64,000 nucleotides of DNA, taken from Lachnospiraceae bacterium. GTDB lineage: Bacteria; Bacillota; Clostridia; Lachnospirales; Lachnospiraceae. Shown one piece after another: positions 10,201 through 18,421 of this stretch. Below the pieces are notes generated by a model. The model was not told where the DNA came from, did no database searches, and saw only the letters and a list, made by a program, of their open reading frames with translations. Made by a program: the position numbers and the translations under genes. Numbering within the stretch: the stretch's first letter is position 1; each line of letters opens with the position of its first letter. Where the stretch lies: contig VSNM01000028.1 of the NCBI GenBank assembly GCA_009774245.1, positions 1-64,000 of the forward strand, in the 5' to 3' direction.

Positions 10201-11395
10201 TGACAGGAAGCTAGCAAATAATGTGTATCTGACAATGGAGTCGGATGAAAAACTGCCATACTCTGTGATGATGGGGGCAGTTTCCTATATGGATATGATA
10301 CTGGCGGCACTGATACGTCATCCATGTATGCGGGATGTGTTGGAGGAAAGGGGATTTGCATATACAGGGCATCAGCTGCCTTATACGGATGTTCCAATCG
10401 GAATCGAGCTGTACTGCGAGGCGGAGGGGATGTCAGAAAAGCTGAGAGGGCAGGTGCGGCAGCAGGGCAGGGCGATGATATTGGAGCGTGAACTCGCAGG
10501 GATGGAGGAGCAGGATACAGCGGCTATGGATGCGGTTAATCGGGAGTTGAAAGCAAGGCTTCATGAAAAGCTTCACTTCATATATCCACACAAGGATTTG
10601 GAAGGGCTGACAGTAAAGACGACTGTGTCCGAGCTGAAAAAGGCGTCCTACGAGGAGGCGTTTGCCGAGTCCGAGCAGTTGATCGTGATGCCAAGGGAGA
10701 GTTATATTCCAAGTTTTGCTGTCAAGCTGCAGGCGGATATGACAGAAGTGTCAGAAGATGTAGATTTGGCGGATATGACAGAAGTGTCAGAAATTGTGGA
10801 GACAGGACGTCCTGCGAGGGCGCAGTCGGGCGTGCAGTACGGCACGGCGGTGCATAAGGTCATGGAGCTGCTGTCCTTTTCCGAAAGCCTCCGCGTCGAA
10901 AGTGCGGGCGCAGCCGGGAGTGCAGATGAATCAAAGACGAGAAAGCGTCTGTATGCGGTGCTCAAAAGCGAGCAGGAGCAGTGGATTGCGGAGGGAACCG
11001 TCACGCCTGATGAGCTTGCATGTGTCAGCATGGGCAAAATGCTATGCTTTTTCCAGTCGGGCCTGTCACAGCGAATGATCGCGGCGAACCAGAGAAAGGA
11101 ACTTTTTAAGGAGCAGCCCTTTGTGCTTGGAATCAGTGCGGACAAGGTCAAACCCAGTTTCCCGCCGACGGAGACGGTTCTGATTCAGGGTGTCATCGAT
11201 GTATTTTTTTATGAAAATGACGAGATTGTGCTTGCAGACTACAAGACGGATAAGGTAAGCTGTAAGGAGGAGCTGGTCAGACGCTACAGGACGCAGCTGG
11301 ACTATTACCAGATGGCACTCGAGCAGATTACAGGGAAAAGGGTGAAGGAGCGGTATCTGTATTCATTTTATTTACAGGAGGAAATCGATGTTTGA
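7256..11395 (+). CDS. addA: ATP-dependent helicase/nuclease subunit AddA
   Basis: This UvrD/Rep-type helicase carries a C-terminal nuclease and partners AddB. It shows the P-loop SAAAGSGKTA (about residue 25), the DEYQDS motif II (about 400), VALTRAKE motif VI (about 964) and the nuclease signature LADYKTDK (about 1330). At 1379 residues it is longer than typical AddA proteins of about 1200-1250. Part of the excess comes from low-complexity Asn/Gly/Val-rich sequence near 8640-8700 and a 12-residue in-frame duplication at 10732-10792. Starts at GTG 7253, ATG 7256 and ATG 7262 are all possible; AGGGAG at 7241-7246 fits 7256 best. It overlaps the following HAD gene by 8 bases, so the three genes form an operon. 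Confidence 0.95.
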   Translation: MAMNFTPDQQRVIDTRNANILVSAAAGSGKTAVLVERIIRMITDEQKPVDIDRLLIVTFTSAAAAQMRERISRAVSQRLEENPESEHLQRQASLIHNAQITTIDSFCLFVIRNNFNEIGLDPAFRVADESEVKMLEADVMGRLLEQAHTEPTERFLHFIECYSTGTNEKKIEEAILRLYHFSMSYPFPEEWLMERLEDYRISEAGELADKKWFQCALVYIRTVLQECRDRLGQALGIAGSAGGPGQYVDNLTADIELIGKLQCASGYDELYDLFTYSSFGRLSGKKAEGVDPVLREMVKAIRDEVKKNVADLKKFLFQISLEDTLNDMAVCQEAVEELVSLTLSFKKMLDQSKRDKNVIDFSDMEHFALQILLRKDEDGKVVPSNTALELQDYFAEIMIDEYQDSNEVQELLLKCISGEDKGRFNRFMVGDVKQSIYKFRLARPEIFMEKYDTYVINDANTVQGGNVGLDGNVVQDDNAVMECGAKKVRIDLSMNFRSRREVTDATNFICSQLMTAKVGNVEYDERAALYVGASYPEPEEKGADDIYRTELLIATPDSLLQRGDVENDGDHTDQSGTPKYSEKEIEAVMVAERIRQLVGNFPVTDAATGETRPAKYSDIVLLFRATAGWDEDFRRILSERGIPVHVTSRAGYFETLEIQGIVSFLRVLDNPLQDVPLFGVLKLPYFDFSETEITYIRCFAREFLERQAQRENRSSAKKLFLYEQIKLYDTIVYGVDMSDTEGAKIGEGSGVLENHCGDVLSGADRELAAKMREEYSQENVVSRAKLERFLSTLTEYRQKVAYTPIKELLQQLIADTSYDAYVGSMPGGDQRIANIELLLEKAGAFQNTSFYGLFHFIRYLETIQEQEVDFGEANILDENADVVRIMTIHKSKGLEFPICFVCGLSKQFNQMDMRQAILMDVELGVGVDYIDPGLRVKRRTMRKNVVAQRMKEDTRGEDLRVLYVALTRAKEKLILTGFINDFDRKLANNVYLTMESDEKLPYSVMMGAVSYMDMILAALIRHPCMRDVLEERGFAYTGHQLPYTDVPIGIELYCEAEGMSEKLRGQVRQQGRAMILERELAGMEEQDTAAMDAVNRELKARLHEKLHFIYPHKDLEGLTVKTTVSELKKASYEEAFAESEQLIVMPRESYIPSFAVKLQADMTEVSEDVDLADMTEVSEIVETGRPARAQSGVQYGTAVHKVMELLSFSESLRVESAGAAGSADESKTRKRLYAVLKSEQEQWIAEGTVTPDELACVSMGKMLCFFQSGLSQRMIAANQRKELFKEQPFVLGISADKVKPSFPPTETVLIQGVIDVFFYENDEIVLADYKTDKVSCKEELVRRYRTQLDYYQMALEQITGKRVKERYLYSFYLQEEIDV

Positions 11396-12053
11396 TTATA
11401 TCTTATTTGATCTGGATGGCACACTGACAGATCCGAAGCTTGGGATTACGCGCTCGGTACAGTACGCGCTGCGGGTGCTCGACATAGAGGAGCCCTCGCT
11501 CGACAAGCTGGAGCCCTTTATCGGGCCACCGCTTGCGGACAGTTTCAGGGAATTTTACGGCCTGGATGAAGAGCAGATCGTGACGGTGATCGCCAAGTAC
11601 CGCGAGCGGTTCAACGATCAGGGAATCTATGAAAATGAGATTTATCCGGGAACCGCCAGGATGCTCGCGTCGCTGAAGGCATCTGGGAAAAAGCTTGCGA
11701 TCGCGTCGAGCAAGCCGACTTTGTATGTGGAGCGCATACTGGACTACTTTGACATCAGGACTTATTTTGACTATATCGTAGGAAGCAACATGGACGGAAC
11801 GCGCGGCAAAAAGGAGGAAGTCGTCGAGGAGGCGCTGCGGCAGATGCTGCCCCCTGGTATGCTGCCTGCTGAGAAAAAGGCGTCAGTGGCGATGGTGGGC
11901 GACCGTAAGTTTGACATCGAAGGGGCGAAAGAGCATGGGATTACTTCGGTCGGCGTTTCGTTTGGCTATGCGCCGGAGGGCGAGCTCGAGCAGGCGGGGG
12001 CGGATTATATCGTCGATACGGTGGAGGCGCTGGCGGAATTGTTGATGCGGTGA
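11388..12053 (+). CDS. HAD-superfamily phosphatase, Gph/PpaX-like
   Basis: The 221-residue protein begins with the HAD nucleophile motif FDLDGTLTD (Asp8 and Asp10). It continues with motif II IASSKPT, a Lys-Lys pair for motif III and motif IV VGDRKFDIEGA. The cap inserted after motif I is the small helical type of the phosphoglycolate phosphatase/pyrophosphatase subfamily. The true substrate cannot be read from sequence; phosphoglycolate, pyrophosphate and nucleotides are all candidates. It is translationally coupled to addA (8-base overlap), with GGAGG about 8 bases before its ATG, but a functional link to recombination is not known. Confidence 0.85.
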   Translation: MFDYILFDLDGTLTDPKLGITRSVQYALRVLDIEEPSLDKLEPFIGPPLADSFREFYGLDEEQIVTVIAKYRERFNDQGIYENEIYPGTARMLASLKASGKKLAIASSKPTLYVERILDYFDIRTYFDYIVGSNMDGTRGKKEEVVEEALRQMLPPGMLPAEKKASVAMVGDRKFDIEGAKEHGITSVGVSFGYAPEGELEQAGADYIVDTVEALAELLMR

Positions 12054-12198
12054 TTTCCTGAGGAATTGCTGCGAATATCGCCATGCCAATATATCTATGC
12101 GGCGTTCTTGTCGCAAGTAATTTCTGAACAGTTCCTAAGGTTTTAAGAACAGAATTGGCAGTGGTGAAAGAATGTGAATCGGGAAAGGCGGAAACAGA
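12054..12198. other. Intergenic spacer with a half copy of an inverted-repeat element
   Basis: Bases 12119-12140 (AATTTCTGAACAGTTCCTAAGG, in two parts) resemble the right end of the palindromic element at 60920-60994. No gene is visible here. A ribosome site AAAGGCGG at 12184-12191 serves the next gene. Confidence 0.4.
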
Positions 12199-13116
12199 TT
12201 GGGTACAGGAAATAATAAGACAATAAAAACAGGGCGGCAGGCAAAGATCACGCCCAAGCGGACGACGCTGCTGCAAAAGCTGGCGTATATTATAAGACCA
12301 TTTGTGCTCTATATGCTGGTGAAGACAGCGGCGATGTTCGTGCTGGCGATCGCAGTCCCGGCGCTTCCCATAAAGGGAATGACAGCGTGGGTGGAGCAAA
12401 ACGCGCATCAGCTCAGCGCAGTCGTAAACGGCGCGGCGAGCCTGATCGCAGTGTGCTTTTTGCTGGGTGACTTTCTGGTCGAGGCGAGTACGGACGGGGA
12501 GATCGACATTGATAAAGGCGTCCCGGGGCAGTTTTTTGGGTATGTGAAAACAGGGTTTCTGGGGAACGTAACAGCGCATAAAATGACAGGACTGGCATTG
12601 TGCATCCTGCTTGGCATCGCGGCGTCTCTGGCGATGAATATATGGATCGCACTTTTGTCGCAGGCGTTGTCCGGCGCTGGAAATCCGATGCTTGACTCGG
12701 AAAAGTATGCGGCGGTGGAAACGATACAGTATTCTGTACCGATAGGGCTTGGGATTGTGTTGTACGGAATCGTTTCTCCCATTGTGGAGGAGATGGTATT
12801 TCGCGGCGTGATTTACAGCCGGATTAAAAAATTTTACAGCGTCCCAAGGGCGGTCGTGGCATCCGCACTCCTGTTTGGAATTTTTCACGCGAATCTGCCG
12901 CAGTTTTTGTACGGGACGGCGATGGGTATCCTCCTGGCGCTCTGCTATGAGTATGCGGGATGTTTTGCGGCGCCTGTGCTGATGCATATGTCCGCCAATG
13001 TTTTTGTGTTCCTGATGTCGCAGACCGAGGCGTGGACAGGGACTTTGGTCACACCCTTGTGGGGAGCGCTGTCTGTGGCGCTGGCGGCGGGAGTTTTCTG
13101 GGGAATCAGAAAATAA
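12199..13116 (+). CDS. CPBP-family intramembrane glutamic endopeptidase (CAAX protease-like)
   Basis: The 305-residue membrane protein has about seven to eight hydrophobic segments. Its ABI/CPBP motifs are EEMVFRG (about residue 197), IFHANLPQF (about 230) and HMSANV near the C-terminus, which supply the Glu-Glu-Arg, His and His-Asn residues of the family. Members cleave membrane-embedded or prenylated substrates, and some protect against bacteriocins. The start is a TTG preceded by AAAGGCGG; the next in-frame Met is about 40 residues in and would remove the first hydrophobic stretch. It stands alone between the add operon and the YesN-type gene. Substrate unknown. Confidence 0.85.
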   Translation: MGTGNNKTIKTGRQAKITPKRTTLLQKLAYIIRPFVLYMLVKTAAMFVLAIAVPALPIKGMTAWVEQNAHQLSAVVNGAASLIAVCFLLGDFLVEASTDGEIDIDKGVPGQFFGYVKTGFLGNVTAHKMTGLALCILLGIAASLAMNIWIALLSQALSGAGNPMLDSEKYAAVETIQYSVPIGLGIVLYGIVSPIVEEMVFRGVIYSRIKKFYSVPRAVVASALLFGIFHANLPQFLYGTAMGILLALCYEYAGCFAAPVLMHMSANVFVFLMSQTEAWTGTLVTPLWGALSVALAAGVFWGIRK

Positions 13117-13118
13117 AC

Positions 13119-13144
13119 TTACCCTTTTTCCAGTTTTTTTACCC
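13119..13144 (+). promoter_or_regulatory. Candidate activator site upstream of the yesN-type gene
   Basis: TTACCCTTTTTCCAG followed by a T run and ACCC abuts the -35 box. The same 15-base core is found at 18268, before the sugar permease operon, at almost the same distance from the -10 box (50 and 49 bases). This position suits an AraC-type activator touching RNA polymerase. Confidence 0.6.
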
Positions 13145-13174
13145 TTGTCAGTCTGCCTGGTTTTCCCATATAAT
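13145..13174 (+). promoter_or_regulatory. Sigma-A promoter of the yesN-type gene
   Basis: TTGTCA at 13145-13150 and TATAAT at 13169-13174 are separated by 18 bases. Transcription would start near 13181, before the chosen ATG at 13222. Confidence 0.75.
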
Positions 13175-13221
13175 ACTCTCATATTTTGGATGTGGAGATA
13201 CATTTTAAGGGCGGGGGTTGT

Positions 13222-14811
13222 ATGAAGGTTTTGATAGCGGATGACGAGGATTACACAAGGGAAGGCCTGATCGAGGCGGTTGACTGGGAGAAGTTCGGGA
13301 TTGATGAGATCATGCAGGCCGTAAACGGCGCTGAGGCGGCAAGAATCGCCCAGTGGTTTTGTCCGGATATTGTCATTTCCGATATCCGTATGCCACAGAT
13401 GGACGGGCTTGCGTTTGCGGAGCAATTGATTCAGTACAATCCTGACAGCAGGATTATTTTCATCAGCGGTTACATGGAAATTGAATATTTGAAAAGCGCA
13501 ATCCAGCTTGCCGCGATTGATTATATCGAGAAGCCCATAGACCTGCAGGCGCTTGACAGGGCCATCGCGCGGGCGGCTGACGAGATTCGCCGGATTCATC
13601 AGGGGAAAGCTGCCGTGGCGGAACACAGGGAGCTGCAGCAGCAAAAGCTGTTCCGGCTCCTGACCGACAAGGAGGTTGATGAGCGGACGCTTGATAAGCT
13701 TTTCCAGGAGACAGGCGCGCTTGTAAAAAACGGGTGTTTTCAGTGCGTGGCTGCAATCCTGCAAAACATATCGGGGAGTGACATGAAACACGCAGAGAAC
13801 AGGGTTTGTGCCCTGGCAGAAGCCCCGGCGAACGATATGGCTGAGCATCGGACAAAGCAGATAAAGGAATTTATAAAGGCTGCCGGGTTCGGGGTGGTTG
13901 CCAGCTATCGTGCGGAGAAACAGCAGTACGAGTTTGTCATTGCATACCCGGAGAAGGAGGAGTACCGCCTACTGCCGCTTTATCAGCATATCCTGGACAA
14001 AATGCCGGGACTGTGCATCGGCGTCGGGGTGGAGGCAAAGAACTGGCGCAATGTGCATAACAGTTATAAAACGGCTGATATGGCAGTCAACTGCGCATTT
14101 TACCAGGAGGACAGGCGGCTGTTTGTCATCGACGAGACGATCGCGCAGAAGACCTTTATCAATCCGAGTATTTACGGCGAGTTTCTGCAGGTGATGTCGG
14201 AGTCTGTGTCCCGGCTGGATCAGTGGTGCAGGGAGCTGTTTGAGCAGCTTGGCTTCCGCAAGTATTACCGCAGGGAGCAGGTGTATACACTGCTGACCTC
14301 CTTCCTGAATGCCCTGTATCAGAAGTATCCCTATCTGTATGACGCATGCCCGCAGATTCGCGGCGAGGAGGATATCGCGGCGCATGTGATGGGGCTTGGA
14401 ACACTGGCGGAAATAAGGGAACTGTTTTTCCTGATCGTGGATTTTATGAAAGAGCACCAGCAGGAGCAGTCAGGGTACAGCCGGATTGTGTGCGGTGTGC
14501 AGGACTATATCGAAAAGCATTATCAGGAAGAGTCGCTGAGCGTGGCGGAGATTGCCGAGGCGCTGCATCTGTCGCCTGCCTATCTGAATGTGCTGTTCAA
14601 ACAGGAGATGAAAATGACGCTGAAACAGTATCTGAGTAACTATCGTCTGGAAAAGGCAAAGCGCATGCTGGAGCAGGGTTATGACAAGATTACGGAGATT
14701 GCGGAAAAATGCGGTTATGCCAGCGCCAACTATTTTGCAAAGGTGTTTAAGGAAGCAACGGACGTGACGCCCGTGGAGTACCGCAGACAGACAGGAGGCG
14801 GTGAAGGTTAA
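13222..14811 (+). CDS. YesN-type response regulator with AraC DNA-binding domain
   Basis: This 529-residue regulator has an N-terminal receiver with an acidic pocket (ADDED), phospho-acceptor Asp54 in VISDIRMPQMDG and Lys104 in EKPID. A long middle region follows, and the C-terminus carries two AraC-type helix-turn-helix motifs (about residues 430-525, including AEIAEALHLSPAYL and EIAEKCGYASANYF). Such regulators pair with YesM kinases and switch on LplB/YtcP-type sugar importers. An upstream ATG at 13186 is in frame, but it lies at the predicted transcript start, while AAGGGCGGGGG precedes 13222. Its partner kinase overlaps it by 11 bases and is broken. The shared motif at 13119 and 18268 makes the permease operon its likely target and suggests autoregulation. 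Confidence 0.9.
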   Translation: MKVLIADDEDYTREGLIEAVDWEKFGIDEIMQAVNGAEAARIAQWFCPDIVISDIRMPQMDGLAFAEQLIQYNPDSRIIFISGYMEIEYLKSAIQLAAIDYIEKPIDLQALDRAIARAADEIRRIHQGKAAVAEHRELQQQKLFRLLTDKEVDERTLDKLFQETGALVKNGCFQCVAAILQNISGSDMKHAENRVCALAEAPANDMAEHRTKQIKEFIKAAGFGVVASYRAEKQQYEFVIAYPEKEEYRLLPLYQHILDKMPGLCIGVGVEAKNWRNVHNSYKTADMAVNCAFYQEDRRLFVIDETIAQKTFINPSIYGEFLQVMSESVSRLDQWCRELFEQLGFRKYYRREQVYTLLTSFLNALYQKYPYLYDACPQIRGEEDIAAHVMGLGTLAEIRELFFLIVDFMKEHQQEQSGYSRIVCGVQDYIEKHYQEESLSVAEIAEALHLSPAYLNVLFKQEMKMTLKQYLSNYRLEKAKRMLEQGYDKITEIAEKCGYASANYFAKVFKEATDVTPVEYRRQTGGGEG

Positions 14812-16335
14812 CATAAATGTCATAAAGCAGTGGTATTACAGGTTATCGCTCAGCACGAAGATTATCATCCTGGTCTGTCTGGCGGGAATGCTGCCAATCG
14901 GAGTTGGTCTGGTGATATCGGTGCGGGAGATTCAGCGGCAGTCCTATGACCGGCAGCTGTATGCGCTGAACCAGGGTTTTGAGCAGACCTCACAGGCGCT
15001 GGAGGACAAGATGTCCCGCCTCCACAATATCTCTACCATGCTGGCGGTGAACGACATGGTAAACTTAAGCCTCAAACTGACTGGGGAGGAGAAGGTGCTG
15101 GCGCAGCAGCTTGCGGATTTCGAGAGCATTGACTCCTATGCATACGGCATGGAGATGGCATTTGAGACCAGCAATATCTGGTTTTACATTGACGACGCGC
15201 TGCCCGTGGTGAGTGATAACACAGGAAGATACCGTTCCCTGAATACAGTCCGGCAGACCAGGTGGTATCAGGAGCTTATGAACAGCAATGGTACGCCTAC
15301 ATGGGTGAGCTTTCGCGAAGACAAGTACGATACGAGCAGGGATTATGTCGCAATCGCAAGACAGCTGTGGGATCAGGAGGATTACTCACAGGAGATCGGC
15401 GTGCTGGTTGTCTCACTGGAGAGGGATCTTTTAGAGGACATGATGATCGGGACTGTCGAGGGACAGGCTATCTATGTCGAGACCGGGGAAGGGAGTCTGC
15501 TGGCTGCCAACATGGAGGAGACGGCACTGCCAAGGATACCGACTGGTATGAGAAGTGAGCAGGATATCAGTTTTAAGGAAGTCGTGCTCGATGGAAGGTC
15601 CTGTCTGGTGCGCAGTCAGCTGCTGGAATGGACAAACGCCTATCTGGTATCGGTGGTCGACAGGCAGCAGTTGCTTAGCACAACACATGTAGCGAATGTT
15701 GGCATCGTTGCGTGGTATCTGGTGGTATGTCTGGTGGTACTGGTTGTGTTCATTCCGCTGACAAGATCGATAACCTTGCGTCTGAAGCTACTGAAGGCGC
15801 AGATGGTGCCTGCCCGGGACGGCAAGCTTTTAAAGATTGAGAACGCGGAGAATGACGCGGACGAGATCGGCCAGTTGATCAGCCGGTATAATAGCATGAC
15901 AGAACAGGTGTCCGGTCTGCTGGTGGAGCAGTATGCACTGGGGCAGGAGAAGATGCAGCTTGAGCTAAAGGCGCTGCGTCCCAGATCAACCCGCATTTTC
16001 TGTACAATACGCTTGACATGATCAACTGGATGGCGCAGAAAAACGAGACGGACAATATCAGGAGCGTGGTGCAGTCCATGTCCAGTTTTTACAGGTTAAC
16101 GTTGAGCCGGGGGCAGGATATTGTGTCGATCGGCGATGAGGTGCGCATGTGCGAGGCGTATATGGAAATCCAGAGACGCAGGTACAGGGGGCGCATTCTC
16201 TACGAGGCGGAGGTCGACGGGGATATCCTGGACTGCCTGATTCCAAAGATCACGCTTCAGCCCTTTCTGGAAAACGCGATTGTCCATGGCATTAACGAGA
16301 AGGAGGACGCGCGGGGCGTCGTGATCTTATTTTGA
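14801..16335 (+). pseudogene. YesM-type sensor histidine kinase, frameshifted and truncated
   Basis: The frame starts at a GTG with AGGAGG just upstream. It encodes a TM segment, an extracellular sensor region, a second TM near residue 300 and a HAMP-like linker. At about 15977 the reading frame is lost exactly in the phospho-acceptor motif. Adding one base would restore LQSQINPHFLYNTLDM, which continues in the next frame to the N-box QPFLENAIVHGI. That second frame stops at 16335, shortly after the N-box, so the ATP-binding G boxes are missing. From about 16325 the sequence switches to the tail of a sugar-binding protein. The gene therefore carries a one-base deletion and a 3' deletion-fusion and should not make a working kinase. 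A sequencing error could explain the frameshift but not the missing 3' end. Confidence 0.85.
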
Positions 16336-16768
16336 TCTGATCCGGTACGGCGTGGAAGGGATTCATTATCATAATGTAGACGGTGCTGTCAGCTACGAGG
16401 GTATTCCGGCGTCAAATGCGTTTGGCATGACAGTGGCAGGCGACAGCCTGCTGGGCAGGAAATACCTGTCGTTCAATGACCAGTGGACACAGGTCAACGA
16501 AAGGATTGATGCGTGGAGGGAGGAGGCGCTTGCGGCGGCAGGAGAGAATCCCGTCAGCGGCTATAATTTTGCGGCGGTCGGACTGGAGCGGGAGATCAAC
16601 CGTCTGGAAGCTGTCCGGATGCAGTATTTTCAGCCGCTGGTGTGTGGATACTACGATACACCGGAAGATTTGGAGCAGGCGGTCGCACGGTTGGAGCAGG
16701 CGGGACTGGCGGCGTATATAGAGGAGATCGAAAGGCAGCTGGGCGCATATATGGGAACGGTTCAATGA
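16325..16768 (+). pseudogene. 3' remnant of a sugar ABC transporter substrate-binding protein (DUF3502-like tail)
   Basis: From DLIRYGVEGIHYHN onward, about 145 codons match the C-terminal end of LplA-like binding proteins. The features are the YGVEGxHY turn, the two-lobe closing helices and the final acidic helix ending in QLGAYMGTVQ. There is no start codon with a ribosome site, no signal peptide and no N-terminal domain. The remnant joins the truncated kinase at about 16325-16333. The simplest history is one deletion that removed the kinase 3' end and the first three quarters of an adjacent binding-protein gene. Confidence 0.75.
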
Positions 16769-16783
16769 TAGGAAACGGCACGC

Positions 16784-18172
16784 TTATCCGTTCAGCTGCC
16801 CTCTCAGCTTTTTCATCACATGAAAATACGCCGGAACCAGAAACGCGTCCGCAAACAGCCATGCAAGCGGGTTTGCCAAAATCACGCAGACATATCCGAA
16901 CTGTGGCACCAGGACAAATCCTGCAGTCGTCCTTGCCACCATCTCCGCGACACCTGCAAGGATCGCAAAGGTGGAAAAGCCTAATCCCTGTATCATGAAC
17001 CGGACAATATTGACCAGCGCAAGCAGAATATATGCCGCTGAATTTGCAATGACAAAATAATAAATATAGGTGATGATTTCTTCTGTCGGATTGTCAAGAA
17101 ACAGCAGCGCCATTTTCTTCCCAAACACGGCCATAAACAAAAATGCGATCACCGCATATACAATTCCAAGCTTTACACAGTCCTTCAAGCCCCTGTCAAC
17201 CCTGTCAAGCCTGCCCGCACCGACATTCTGCCCGCCATAGGTTGCCATTGTCGAACCCATCGCGTCAAACGGGCAGCACGCAAGCATGCTGATCCTGCTC
17301 CCCGCGGTCACCGCAGCAACGATTACCTCACCCATCGAGTTTACCGCCGCCTGTAATATAACGCTGCCGATTGCCGTGATCGAGTACTGCAGCCCCATCG
17401 GCACCCCCATGGAACAGAGCTTCACCACATGACTGCCGCTAAACCGCCAGTCCTCCTTATGAAAATTTAGAAATTGATATTTTTTTATCATATAAAGCAG
17501 ACAGATCACGCCCGAAACCGCCTGCGAAATCACCGTCGCATAGGCTGCCCCGTGCACGCCAAGCGGCGATACCAGCAACAGGTCAAGTATCACGTTGAGC
17601 ACCGACGAAAAAACCAAAAATACAACAGGTGTCACACTGTCACCAAGGGAACGCAGGATTCCCGACACCAGATTATAGAGAAACGCCGCGGGAATTCCCA
17701 TAAAGATGACAAATATATAGGAGTATGCCTGATCCAGAATCGCCCCCGGCGTATCCATCGCAACCAGGATCTGCCTTGTGAAAATTCCTACAATCACCGT
17801 CATTACCGCCGCAAACACAACTGCCGTAAATGCACCGTTTGCGATATACTTTTTCAGGTTGGGGAAATCCCTTGCGCCGAATGTCTGCGCGACGGGAATC
17901 GCAAAGCCGTTGCAGACACCGATGCAAAAGCCCAGTATCATAAAGTTGATAGAACCCGTTGAGCCGACCGCCGCAAGCGCGTCCACGCCAAGCTTTTTGC
18001 CGACAATAATCGAATCCACCATATTGTACATCTGCTGAAAAATCAAGCCGAACAAAAGAGGCATCCCGAATTCCAGGATCAGCTTCATCGGCTTCCCGTC
18101 TGTCATGTCCTTTGTACCGTTTAAGTTCTTAAAAATTTTAGTCATGAAACCGTTCTCTTTTTCCTTACTCAT
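16784..18172 (-). CDS. MATE family efflux transporter
   Basis: The 462-residue protein has twelve predicted membrane segments and the duplicated MATE fold. The N-terminal signature is EFGMPLLFGLIFQQMYNMVD and the following loop carries GVDALAAVGS. Relatives export cationic drugs or metabolites using a Na+ or H+ gradient; the substrate is unknown. AAAGG precedes the ATG by about nine bases. The gene is convergent with the binding-protein remnant, with 15 bases between stops and no clear terminator, and divergent from the sugar permease operon. Confidence 0.9.
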   Translation of the reverse strand: MSKEKENGFMTKIFKNLNGTKDMTDGKPMKLILEFGMPLLFGLIFQQMYNMVDSIIVGKKLGVDALAAVGSTGSINFMILGFCIGVCNGFAIPVAQTFGARDFPNLKKYIANGAFTAVVFAAVMTVIVGIFTRQILVAMDTPGAILDQAYSYIFVIFMGIPAAFLYNLVSGILRSLGDSVTPVVFLVFSSVLNVILDLLLVSPLGVHGAAYATVISQAVSGVICLLYMIKKYQFLNFHKEDWRFSGSHVVKLCSMGVPMGLQYSITAIGSVILQAAVNSMGEVIVAAVTAGSRISMLACCPFDAMGSTMATYGGQNVGAGRLDRVDRGLKDCVKLGIVYAVIAFLFMAVFGKKMALLFLDNPTEEIITYIYYFVIANSAAYILLALVNIVRFMIQGLGFSTFAILAGVAEMVARTTAGFVLVPQFGYVCVILANPLAWLFADAFLVPAYFHVMKKLRGQLNG

Positions 18173-18267
18173 AGCAAATGCCTTTCCATTTAATATTTAT
18201 GAACCAATATGTATCTTATTATTTATTTCAAAAAAGTCAATAGCAAAGTATAAAGAAACTATAAAAA

Positions 18268-18322
18268 TTACCCTTTTTCCAGCTTTTTTAATATATTTTA
18301 TCCGGTATGCATCTTTTACAAT
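18268..18322 (+). promoter_or_regulatory. Permease operon promoter with the shared activator motif
   Basis: TTACCCTTTTTCCAG plus a C and a T run (18268-18290) repeats the site found before the yesN-type gene. TACAAT at 18317-18322 is a good -10 box, but the -35 position (18294-18299, TATTTT) is poor, as expected for an activator-dependent promoter. Confidence 0.6.
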
Positions 18323-18348
18323 AAGGATATAGGAGGGCACAGATGTGT

Positions 18349-18382
18349 AATTGCACAAATGTGCAATTGCCCATGGGCAATT
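18349..18382. promoter_or_regulatory. Two overlapping perfect palindromes in the permease leader
   Basis: AATTGCACA-AA-TGTGCAATT (18349-18368) and AATTGCCCATGGGCAATT (18365-18382) share an AATT. They lie in the transcribed leader, 40-70 bases before the lplB-like start. They may be an operator or alternative RNA hairpins; their function is unknown. Confidence 0.55.
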
Positions 18383-18421
18383 TGTGTACACAGGAGGCGC
18401 TCCGGGAAAAGGAGGGGTAAC

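Noticed and set aside
11941..13848. 635-codon open frame on the minus strand
   Set aside because: It lies opposite the HAD, CPBP and YesN-type genes. Its product is rich in Arg, His, Gln and Pro, typical of antisense frames in GC-rich codons, and has no ribosome site or family motif.
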